A stretch of 64,000 nucleotides of DNA. Origin: JAFKFH01 sp017307375 (lineage in GTDB: Bacteria > Pseudomonadota > Alphaproteobacteria > Ferrovibrionales > Ferrovibrionaceae). This document shows positions 16,036 to 23,307 of this stretch, in pieces (the stretch's first letter is position 1; every line of letters begins with the position of its first letter). The notes beneath the pieces were generated by a model that saw nothing but the letters and a program-made list of their open reading frames with translations, was not told where the DNA came from and made no database searches. The translations under genes and the position numbers were made by a program. The DNA lies in NCBI GenBank assembly GCA_965229335.1, contig OZ245874.1, forward strand, positions 4,836,001 to 4,900,000. The letters are read 5' to 3'.

Positions 16036-17454
16036 ATGGAGCCTCTGCTCGCCCTCGACCCGCTCTACCTGATCTTCGTCGCCGGCTTCGTCGTCCTGGC
16101 CCTGCTGCTGGTGCTGCTGCGGCCGCGAGCCTTTGACCTGCGCCCGATCGACGACCGGCTGGCGGCGCTCAAGGGCGACATCGAGCGCATCGACCGGGTG
16201 CTGCGCGAGGATGCCGCGCTGGTGCGCGAGGCGGCCGACACCAGGGCCGAACGGCTGCGCGAGGAGATGCTGCGCATGCTGACCGCGCTCGGCGACCAGC
16301 AGCGGGTGGCGCTCGACGCTTTCCGCGCCCAGTTGCAGGCCCAGTCCGAGGCGGTCGACCAGCGGCTGGCGGGCCTGGCCGAACAGGTCAATTTCCATCT
16401 CGGCCGTCAGGCGCGCGAGCAGGCCGAGGCCGGGCTGACCCTGCAGACCCGGCTGCAGGAATCGCTGGTCGCCTTGTCGAGCGACCTGCGGACGGCCCTG
16501 GACAAGAACATGGCGACGCTTCGGCAGGAAAACGACGCCAAGCTCGAACAGATGCGCCAGACCGTCGACGAGAAGCTGCAGGGCACCTTGGAAAAGCGCC
16601 TGGGCGAAAGCTTCCGCCTGGTGTCGGAGCGGCTGGAACAGGTACATCGCGGCCTGGGCGAGATGCAGACCCTGGCCAACGGTGTCGGCGATCTCAAGCG
16701 CGTGCTGACCAACGTCAAGGCGCGCGGCATCTGGGGCGAATACCAGCTCGCCAACCTGCTCGACCAGATGCTGACCCCCGACCAGTTCCAGGCCAATGTC
16801 GCGACCAGGCCCGGCTCGGCCGAGCGGGTCGAGTTCGCCATCCGCCTGCCCGAGGGTGTCCTCCTGCCGATCGACGCCAAGTTCCCGCGCGAGGATTACG
16901 AGCGGCTGGTCGAAGCCTCCGACCGCGCCGACCCGGTGGCCGTCGACGACGCCTCGAAAGCGCTGATCGCGCGGGTGCGCGCCTTCGCCCGCGACATCCG
17001 GGACAAGTACATCGCCCCGCCGGCCACCACCGACTTCGCCCTGCTCTATCTGCCGACCGAGGGCCTTTATGCGGAAGTGCTGCGCCACCCCGGGCTGTTC
17101 GACCAGATCCAGCGCGACTTCCGTGTCTCGATCGTCGGGCCGACCACCTTGTGCGCGCATCTGAACAGCCTGCAGATGGGTTTCCGGACGCTGGCGATCC
17201 AGAAGCGGTCGAGCGAGGTGTGGCAGGTGCTGGGCGCGGTCAAGACCGAGTTCGGCAAGTACGGCGAGGTGCTCGACAAGGTGCAGAAGAAGCTCGAGGA
17301 AGCCTCCAAGCAGATCGACGGGGTGGCCGTGCGCCGCCGCGCCATCGACCGCCGGCTGAAGGGGGTCGAAAGCCTGCCCGAGGCCGAGAGCGCCGCGATC
17401 CTGGCGATCGGCACGACATCTTCCGGCCCCGCCGACGACGACGAGGCGGCGTGA
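16036..17454 (+). CDS. rmuC: DNA recombination protein RmuC family
   Basis: Predicted nuclease-fold protein linked to limiting DNA rearrangement in E. coli, 472 residues. One N-terminal membrane anchor (LDPLYLIFVAGFVVLALLLVLL) is followed by a coiled-coil stretch to about residue 200. The conserved RmuC domain comes next, with LTNVKARGIWGEYQLANLLDQML, the segment LPIDAKFPREDYERL and ALLYLPTEGLYAEVL. ATG 16036 is preferred over a TTG nine bases earlier. The stop overlaps the ATG of the methyltransferase-like gene by one base (TGATG), so the two are coupled. In alphaproteobacteria rmuC commonly neighbours def/fmt; that is not the case here. Confidence 0.94.
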   Translation: MEPLLALDPLYLIFVAGFVVLALLLVLLRPRAFDLRPIDDRLAALKGDIERIDRVLREDAALVREAADTRAERLREEMLRMLTALGDQQRVALDAFRAQLQAQSEAVDQRLAGLAEQVNFHLGRQAREQAEAGLTLQTRLQESLVALSSDLRTALDKNMATLRQENDAKLEQMRQTVDEKLQGTLEKRLGESFRLVSERLEQVHRGLGEMQTLANGVGDLKRVLTNVKARGIWGEYQLANLLDQMLTPDQFQANVATRPGSAERVEFAIRLPEGVLLPIDAKFPREDYERLVEASDRADPVAVDDASKALIARVRAFARDIRDKYIAPPATTDFALLYLPTEGLYAEVLRHPGLFDQIQRDFRVSIVGPTTLCAHLNSLQMGFRTLAIQKRSSEVWQVLGAVKTEFGKYGEVLDKVQKKLEEASKQIDGVAVRRRAIDRRLKGVESLPEAESAAILAIGTTSSGPADDDEAA

Positions 17455-17981
17455 TGGGCGCCCGCCCGATCCGCGTCCATCTCGGCGGCCAGCAGGTCAA
17501 GGCGGGCTGGGAAATCGTCGATGCGGTTCCCGCCCCGCATGTCGACCATATCGGCTCCTGCGTCAGCCTGCCCTGGTATGCCGACAATACGGTCGAGGAA
17601 GTCTATGCGAGCCACGTGCTCGAACATCTCGGCTTCCGCTCGGAACTGCCACGCGCCCTGCGCGAGGTCCGGCGGATCCTCAAGCCCGGCGGCCGCTTCT
17701 GCATCTCGGTGCCGGATTTCGAGATCCTCTGCCGGCTGTTCGTCCACCCCGAGGTGCCGCCCGAGGAACGCTTCTCGCTGATGCTGCACGTCTTCGGCGA
17801 GCAGACCGACGATTACGACTTCCACAAGATCGGCCTGACCTTCGACTTCCTGCTGAAATTCCTGGGCGAAGCGGGCTTCCAGTCGGCCCGCCGCGTCGAG
17901 AATTTCGGCCTGTTCGACGACTATTCGACCTTCACCCGCTTCGGCGTGCCGATCAGTTTGAACGTCGAGGCATTCAAGTAG
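17454..17981 (+). CDS. SAM-methyltransferase-like protein lacking the usual glycine motif
   Basis: A 175-residue protein with the second half of a class I methyltransferase. EEVYASHVLEHL (about 44-55) and LREVRRILKPGGRFCISVPDFE (about 65-86) are typical of small methyltransferases in sugar and lipid modification clusters. In that family the start is normally LNLGCG...GW.NVD. Here it reads VHLGGQQVKAGWEIVD, so the Cys-Gly of the SAM loop is replaced and the loop is short. It may be a degenerate or non-catalytic member. The start overlaps the rmuC stop, so it is translated with it. A link to RmuC function is not known to me. Confidence 0.8.
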   Translation: MGARPIRVHLGGQQVKAGWEIVDAVPAPHVDHIGSCVSLPWYADNTVEEVYASHVLEHLGFRSELPRALREVRRILKPGGRFCISVPDFEILCRLFVHPEVPPEERFSLMLHVFGEQTDDYDFHKIGLTFDFLLKFLGEAGFQSARRVENFGLFDDYSTFTRFGVPISLNVEAFK

Positions 17982-18108
17982 CCGGGCGCAAGCCGTCCCG
18001 TACGCATCGCACGGCACGCCGGATATCGGAAAGACGGTCGGTGTCCCGGCGCGCGTGCTCCATCGACCACCGGTGTGACAAGCCCGGCAATCCTGGCTCC
18101 ATCTTCAG

Positions 18109-18420
18109 CTATCGGATCTGGGCGCCGCGATCGAGCCTCACCGGCTGGCCGTGCGGGGTGTGGATATAGGCGTCGCGCCAGGCATCCTTCAGCGCGCCGA
18201 GTTCGGCAGGGCCGGCAACGTCCTTGGCCGTCACCAGCCGCTCCAGCGCCGCCAGCCAGTTGTCGTAGTAGCCGCGGTCACGGTTGGCCGCGAGTTCGGC
18301 GCCGAGCGTCTCGGCCCATTCGGCCCAGGTGAACAGGCCGCCCTCGTGCAGCTTGACCACCATGGCGAAGGCGGTGGCCTGCCAGGGTTCGTCGAAAGCG
18401 GAAACGTCAGGCTGGTTCAA
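18109..18420 (-). CDS. Nitrile hydratase accessory/activator protein
   Basis: Small activator of cobalt nitrile hydratase (NHase accessory family, related to the N-terminal part of the beta subunit), 103 residues. Family features include FDEPWQATAFAMVVKLHEGG and FTWAEWAETLG, with YYDNWLAALERLV after them. Such proteins deliver cobalt to the alpha subunit through subunit exchange. The likely start is TTG 18420, which overlaps the 3' end of the beta subunit by 14 bp and follows GGGA; no in-frame ATG lies near. No Cys-rich metal motif is present. It is the last gene of the nitrile hydratase operon. Confidence 0.88.
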   Translation of the reverse strand: MNQPDVSAFDEPWQATAFAMVVKLHEGGLFTWAEWAETLGAELAANRDRGYYDNWLAALERLVTAKDVAGPAELGALKDAWRDAYIHTPHGQPVRLDRGAQIR

Positions 18421-19066
18421 GATGCGATTCCCAGAGATCGACGCGCACGTCGCCGCGGAAGGCGGCATCCGCCCCCCACAGTTCGGCGGCTTCGAAGCGG
18501 ACATTGTAGAGATGCTGCGGATTTTCGCCGCGGAAATGGGCGTGGTCGTCGGCAAAGACATGCGGGCCGTGGTCCAGCATGATCGTACCGACATGGCCGC
18601 GGACATAACGCGGCAGGCGGGTATGGCCCGCCGGGTTGATGTTGCGCGCACGCACGCGCTGGCCGACCGAGAAACCGGCCGGCAGGCCCTCGCTGCGGGC
18701 GGTCGGCCCGCCGTGATCGAGCAGTGCCGGCACGTCCTGCGGCCGGATCGGCGGGGTCTGGCGGGACGCCGCCGGGTCGGGCTGCATCGTCGCCCATTCG
18801 CGCTCGGTCAGCAGGCCCTGTTCGACCATCAGCCGGCCGAGGCCATCGATCCAGCGTTCGTAGTAGCTGTTGCGCAGGTAATCGGCCGGGTCCGAGCGTT
18901 CGCGGGCATGCCGGGAGACATCGAGGTTCCAGCGTTTCCAGCCGGCCATCGCCAGGGTGATGGCCAGGGCGCGGGCCTCCCAGTCATGATGGAACAGCGG
19001 TTCGTCCGCCTCGGGCACGACCGGCCCGAAGCCGTGCATCCCGCCCATGTCATGCACGCCGTTCAT
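18407..19066 (-). CDS. nthB: Nitrile hydratase subunit beta
   Basis: Beta subunit of nitrile hydratase (nitrile + water to amide), cytoplasmic, 219 residues, normal length. The N-terminus MNGVHDMGGMHGFGPV is the family hallmark. The C-terminal SH3-like barrel is recognisable (FSVGQRVRARNINPAGHTRLPRY at about 140-162, then YNVRFEAAELWG). The arginines that stabilise the oxidised cysteines of the alpha subunit lie in such conserved segments. The ATG at 19066 overlaps the alpha-subunit stop (ATGA), and its own 3' end overlaps the activator. Together the three make a complete cobalt nitrile hydratase operon. Confidence 0.95.
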   Translation of the reverse strand: MNGVHDMGGMHGFGPVVPEADEPLFHHDWEARALAITLAMAGWKRWNLDVSRHARERSDPADYLRNSYYERWIDGLGRLMVEQGLLTEREWATMQPDPAASRQTPPIRPQDVPALLDHGGPTARSEGLPAGFSVGQRVRARNINPAGHTRLPRYVRGHVGTIMLDHGPHVFADDHAHFRGENPQHLYNVRFEAAELWGADAAFRGDVRVDLWESHLEPA

Positions 19067-19698
19067 GGCGCCGTCACCTTGGCGGTGCCGATCATCGAAT
19101 CGCGGCTGACCAGGGCGGCCAGTTGCGCCTCGTCCAGCCCCTCGGTGCCGGCGGGCCGTTCCGGGATCACCAGATAGCGGATCTCGGCCGTCGAATCCCA
19201 TACGCGGATTTCGACGTCGTCGTCGAGCACCAGGCCGAAATCGCCGAGCACGCCGCGCGGATCGATGACGGCGCGCGACCGATAGGCATCCGACTTGTAC
19301 CAGACCGGGGGCAGGCCCAGCACCGGCCAGGGATAGCAGGAGCACAGCGTGCAGACGACGAGGTTGTGCAGCTTCGGCCCGTTCTCGACCGCCACCATGT
19401 GCTCGCCCTGGCGGCCCCGGATGTCGAACTCGGCGATGGCCGCCGTCGCATCCTCCAGGAGCCGCCGGCGATAGGCGGGGTCGGTCCAGGCCCGCGCGAC
19501 CACCTTGGCGCCGTTCCGCGGCCCCACCTTGGTTTCGTAATAGTCGATATAGGCATCGAGGGCGGCCGGATCGACCAGGCCCTTGGCGGTCAGCAGCGTT
19601 TCCAGCGCCTTGACCCGGAGCGCCGCATCCGACGGCGGTTCCTGGTGGTCATGGCCATGGTCGTGATCGTGGTGATGGTCGTGATGATGGGTCGACAT
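19063..19698 (-). CDS. nthA: Nitrile hydratase subunit alpha, cobalt type, His-rich N-terminus
   Basis: Catalytic metal subunit of nitrile hydratase, 211 residues. The active-site motif VCTLCSCYPWP (C116, C119, C121) is the cobalt version; the iron form has CSLCSCT. The rest matches the family (WYKSDAYRSRAVIDPRGVL and DSTAEIRYLVIPERPAGT). Residues 4-18 contain ten histidines interspersed with aspartates (HHHDHHHDHDHGHDH). This extension is not part of the catalytic fold and looks like a metal-binding tail, perhaps a cobalt store for activation. It lies 40 bp after the exported dioxygenase gene. An inverted repeat GGCCCC/GGGGCC (19699-19726) sits immediately before the ATG. No amidase is encoded nearby. 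Confidence 0.96.
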   Translation of the reverse strand: MSTHHHDHHHDHDHGHDHQEPPSDAALRVKALETLLTAKGLVDPAALDAYIDYYETKVGPRNGAKVVARAWTDPAYRRRLLEDATAAIAEFDIRGRQGEHMVAVENGPKLHNLVVCTLCSCYPWPVLGLPPVWYKSDAYRSRAVIDPRGVLGDFGLVLDDDVEIRVWDSTAEIRYLVIPERPAGTEGLDEAQLAALVSRDSMIGTAKVTAP

Positions 19699-19738
19699 GG
19701 CCCCATCGTCGCGACAAACCGGGGCCGCTGTCCAGACG

Positions 19739-20524
19739 CTATTTCACCCCCGGCACGAGCGACCCCGGCGGCCGCATCGCCCGGCGCGGCGGCGGCCCCT
19801 CCGGCGGCGGCCCAGGCGGCGGACCGCCGCGCTGGCCGCCTGCCGGCCTGGCCGCCGGGTCGATGCCGATCACCAGGCTGGCGAGATAGCCGGTCGCATC
19901 CTCGCGAATGCTGCAGAAGCTGTCGAAGCCGCCGCCGCTGCCGGCCAGCACGCCGTCGGTGCGGTTCGACGTATCGCGCGTCCGGCCGCCGCGCCCATAG
20001 GCCGCGACTTCTCGATAGATGAACTCGCTGAGCGCGTCGGGAAAATAGAGCTGCCCGGTCAGCACGCTGGCATGATCGAGAAACACCTTGAAATGGATAT
20101 GCGGCGTACGCCCGGCATACCAGCCGGGATAGAGCGTCGCGAAGGCGACCCCACCCCCGGCATCGGCGAACTGGGTGCCGCGCAGAAACGTCTGGCCCCG
20201 GGTCGAGACATCGCGGCCGTCGCCCTGCCCGTCATAGCCGGAATACCAGCCGGCCGCATCGGCATGCCAGACGTCGACGCGGGCGCCTTCCACCGGCCGG
20301 CAGCCATTGGCGTCGACAACCTGCAAGGCCAGCCGCAGGGCTACGCCCGGCCGGCCCTCGGTAATGTCCTCCCTTACCAGGGCCGGATCGACATAGAACG
20401 GCCCTTCGACCGCCTGCGGCGTCAGCCGGCAGGCGCCCGGCCGGTCGGCGGCGAACACGGGCGCAGCGGCGACGGTGGCAAGGCCGGCCAGCGCGCGGCG
20501 GCGGGAAAACAGACTGGTCATCAT
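19739..20524 (-). CDS. Exported intradiol ring-cleavage dioxygenase-like protein
   Basis: Non-haem iron(III) intradiol dioxygenase fold, 261 residues. An N-terminal export signal with three arginines (SRRRALAGLATVAAAPVFA) suggests Tat export of a folded metalloprotein, as in the exported branch of this family. Expected iron ligands are present: Tyr in GWYSGY, Tyr in YPGWYAGR and two His in RTPHIHFKV. The protein begins the fold with CRLTPQAVEGPFYVD. The C-terminal 40 residues are rich in Pro, Gly and Arg, which is unusual. ATG 20524 or 20521 may be used. The substrate is probably an aromatic diol, but exported members are poorly characterised. It lies 7 bp after the methyltransferase gene and 40 bp before nthA. 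Confidence 0.87.
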   Translation of the reverse strand: MMTSLFSRRRALAGLATVAAAPVFAADRPGACRLTPQAVEGPFYVDPALVREDITEGRPGVALRLALQVVDANGCRPVEGARVDVWHADAAGWYSGYDGQGDGRDVSTRGQTFLRGTQFADAGGGVAFATLYPGWYAGRTPHIHFKVFLDHASVLTGQLYFPDALSEFIYREVAAYGRGGRTRDTSNRTDGVLAGSGGGFDSFCSIREDATGYLASLVIGIDPAARPAGGQRGGPPPGPPPEGPPPRRAMRPPGSLVPGVK

Positions 20525-20531
20525 GCCGGTG

Positions 20532-21416
20532 TTAACGGCGGTCGCGGCCGTTTCCTGCGATGTCGACGACGACACAGCCATGCAGCGCCGCCCCGCGATG
20601 CCAGAGGCGATGGGCCGCCCCGGCCAGCGCCGCGAACCCGCCCATGCCGGCGCTGAGGTCGGCGTGGGCGACGATCCGGCCGCCCGGGACCAGCGCCAGG
20701 ACCTCGGCCGGATCGCTGAGCGACCAGTGGAACGGGCTGGCCCAGCTGCCCATGATCGCGGCGATCGACGGGTTGAGGCCGCCGAAGGCCACGGCCGCGG
20801 GACTGAGATAATCGAAGACCAGCCGCATTGGCCCGCCCGATGCCTGTTCCAGGGCCGCGGCATCGGCAAACAGCCCGGCAACCGCCTCCGGGTCGAGATA
20901 CATCAGCAAACCCGACGCGGCGAAGCACAGGGCCGGCGCATCGGGGATGTCGTCCCACCAGCCGGGTTGGCCGATATCGCGGGCCATCAGATGGTGGCGG
21001 CGCGCCGCCGGGATCAGCCGGCGGTGCAGCGCGACCATGACCGGCCGGTCGACATCCCACCAATGGCCCTGCCAGTCCGGGCACAGGCCGCGCAGCCGGT
21101 GGAACGCGGTATCGAGCCCGGCCCCCAGGTTGATCACGACCGCCGCCGGGTGGCGATGGAGGAATTCGGCCATCATCCGGTCGAACCAGGCGGCGCGCAG
21201 GATGCAGCCGCGTTCCATCGCCCGGTCGGCGGCCAGCCGTGCGAAATCGGGGCCGAGGCCATGGTCGGCCAGCTTGGCGGCAACGGCCTCGGCCATCGGA
21301 TCGGCAAAGCCGAGATCGGCGTGACGGCGGGCGCCCGCCCTGGCGGCCAGCGGGATCAGCGCGGTGCGCGCGACGCCTTCGAAACCGGTCAGCAGGTCGG
21401 GACGTCGATCCACCAT
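20532..21416 (-). CDS. Class I SAM methyltransferase, LCM/Tcmp family
   Basis: O-methyltransferase of the leucine carboxyl methyltransferase/TcmP-like family, 294 residues. The SAM-binding motif is VINLGAGLDTAFHRL (about 110-124). WWDVDRPVMVALHR gives the acidic ribose-binding residue, and ALCFAASGLLMYLDPEAV is the typical segment following strand 4. An N-terminal pattern of GVARTALIPLAARA fits TcmP-type enzymes. The start is set at ATG 21416, about 13 bases after GGAGGG and 22 bp after the acyl-CoA synthetase stop. The substrate is probably a carboxylate or hydroxyl of a small molecule. Its position between acyl-CoA synthetase and dioxygenase genes suggests a role in the same pathway. Confidence 0.88.
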   Translation of the reverse strand: MVDRRPDLLTGFEGVARTALIPLAARAGARRHADLGFADPMAEAVAAKLADHGLGPDFARLAADRAMERGCILRAAWFDRMMAEFLHRHPAAVVINLGAGLDTAFHRLRGLCPDWQGHWWDVDRPVMVALHRRLIPAARRHHLMARDIGQPGWWDDIPDAPALCFAASGLLMYLDPEAVAGLFADAAALEQASGGPMRLVFDYLSPAAVAFGGLNPSIAAIMGSWASPFHWSLSDPAEVLALVPGGRIVAHADLSAGMGGFAALAGAAHRLWHRGAALHGCVVVDIAGNGRDRR

Positions 21417-21438
21417 GGTCTTGCGGCGCCCTCCGGCG

Positions 21439-23307
21439 TCAGGTGAAGCACACCTCATGGCGGATCGCGTAGCCGCCCAGCAACCGCGCCACCTCGGCCC
21501 CGGCCGCCACCCGGTCGCCCGATCCGGCGAGGGCGACGGTGGCGAGGGTGCCGTAGAGGTCGTGGGCCGCCACCGTCACGGTGACGTGCCAGCCCTGCTC
21601 GCGCAAGGGATGCAATGACGCATCATAGACCCGCCGCGTCGCATCATGGCGCAGGGTCGGCTTGAAGATCTTGCCGACGGCGGTGACCGGCATCGGCGCG
21701 ATCGGGATCACTTCGGCCGGCGCCGCCGGCGGCTCGAAGATGTTCTCGCGCGCGAAACGGCGCAGGTCCTCGGGGTCGGCGGTCAGGCCAGGCCGGAATT
21801 CGACATAGGCGACCGGGACTTCGCCGGCATAGACGTCCGGCCGGCCGACCGCGGCCGCCAGCGCCACGGCGGGATGGCGGTGCAGCACTTCCTCGATCAT
21901 CTGCGGATCGATGTTGTGGCCGCCGCGGATGATCAGGTCCTTGGCCCGGCCGGTCAGCCAGAAATAGCCGTCGGCATCCTGGCGGCCGAGATCGCCGGAA
22001 TTGACCCAGCCCGGCGCGACGAAGGCGGCCTTGTTGTGCTTGTCCTGGACATAACCCGGAAAGGCGTTGGGGCCGGAGAAGGTGACGACGCCGATCTCGT
22101 CGACCGCGCAATCGCGATCATGGCTGCCGTCGGCCTTCAGCTTCACCGTCTTCATCGGCTGGTAGGGATAGCGCAAGCCGATCGAGCCGACGCGGCGCTC
22201 GCCGGCGAACGGATTGACCGACGAGGCGCAGGTGCCCTCGGTCATGCCGTAGCCTTCGAGGATCCGGATGCCCGTCGCCGCCTCGAAGCGGCGGAACAAC
22301 TCGACCGGCATCGGCGCCGCCCCGCAGATGGCAAAGCGCAGCGATGAGACGTCGGCATCGCCGATCGGCACGTTCAGCAAGGCGGCATAGATCGTCGGCA
22401 CGCCGGAGAAGCTGGTGGCGCGATAGCGTTCGACCACGCGCCAGAACTGCGGGATCACGTCGGGATGGCGATAGCCCGACGGCGACAGCATGACCGTCGC
22501 CGCGCCGACCAGGAAGGGAGCCAGCCCCGTCACCATCACCGCGTTGACGTGGAACAGCGGCAGGCCGAGCAGCAGGGTGTCGGCCATCGTCATGCCCACC
22601 ACCGTCGACATGACCCAGGCCTCGTAGACCTCGCCGCGATGGGTATGGCGGGCCAGCTTCGGCGCGCCGGTGGTGCCGCCGGTATGGAAATAGGCGCAGA
22701 TCTCGTCGGGTTCGATCCGGCGGCCGGAGACCAGCCGGTCGGCCGGGCGGCGCGCGACCTCGTCGTCGAAGGCGAGGATGCCGCGTGCCGGATCGGCCTT
22801 GCCGCCGATCACCAGCACGGTATCGAGCCGGGGCAGCATCGCCCTGACCGCCTCGACCTTGCGCCACAGGTCCGGCGCGGCCTCGGGCGCCATCGTCACC
22901 AGGACGCGGCTGTCGGCTGCCGCCAGGATCTCGGCGATATGCCCGGCATCGAGCAGCGGGTTGATCGCATTGACGATCCCCGCCGCCTGCCCGCCCCAGA
23001 TCACGAAATGCGTCTGCGGCAGGTTCGGCAGCAGGTAGGAAACCGCCTTGCCCGGCCGGATGCCGAGATCGTGGAACAGATTCGCGGTCTGGGTGACGCG
23101 GGCGAACAGCGCGGCATAGCTCAGGGTGACCGGCACGTCGTCGGCCCGGCCATTGGGCAGGAAATGGATAGCCGGCCGGTCGGGGAAGCGGGCGGCCGAT
23201 CCTTCGAGCAGGGCGTAGGTCGAGTGCGCGGGCGCGCGCTCGTCCCAGGGCATCTCCCGCTCGATCGCCTCGATATCGGCGAGGCTGCGGATCGGCCGGT
23301 CCGTCAT
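21439..23307 (-). CDS. AMP-forming acyl-CoA synthetase
   Basis: ANL-superfamily carboxylate-CoA ligase of 622 residues. The P-loop motif is YFHTGGTTGAPK (about 213-224), followed by ILEGYGMTEGT, then NSGDLGRQDADGYFWLTGRAKDL and the catalytic lysine in AVGKIFKP near the C-terminus. The enzyme activates a carboxylic acid as acyl-AMP and transfers it to CoA. The overall sequence is like long or aryl-acid ligases of unknown specificity. An extra C-terminal stretch of about 50 residues follows the catalytic lysine, longer than usual. Its start overlaps the stop of the aldolase/SDR fusion (ATGA), implying coupled translation and a shared pathway. Confidence 0.92.
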   Translation of the reverse strand: MTDRPIRSLADIEAIEREMPWDERAPAHSTYALLEGSAARFPDRPAIHFLPNGRADDVPVTLSYAALFARVTQTANLFHDLGIRPGKAVSYLLPNLPQTHFVIWGGQAAGIVNAINPLLDAGHIAEILAAADSRVLVTMAPEAAPDLWRKVEAVRAMLPRLDTVLVIGGKADPARGILAFDDEVARRPADRLVSGRRIEPDEICAYFHTGGTTGAPKLARHTHRGEVYEAWVMSTVVGMTMADTLLLGLPLFHVNAVMVTGLAPFLVGAATVMLSPSGYRHPDVIPQFWRVVERYRATSFSGVPTIYAALLNVPIGDADVSSLRFAICGAAPMPVELFRRFEAATGIRILEGYGMTEGTCASSVNPFAGERRVGSIGLRYPYQPMKTVKLKADGSHDRDCAVDEIGVVTFSGPNAFPGYVQDKHNKAAFVAPGWVNSGDLGRQDADGYFWLTGRAKDLIIRGGHNIDPQMIEEVLHRHPAVALAAAVGRPDVYAGEVPVAYVEFRPGLTADPEDLRRFARENIFEPPAAPAEVIPIAPMPVTAVGKIFKPTLRHDATRRVYDASLHPLREQGWHVTVTVAAHDLYGTLATVALAGSGDRVAAGAEVARLLGGYAIRHEVCFT

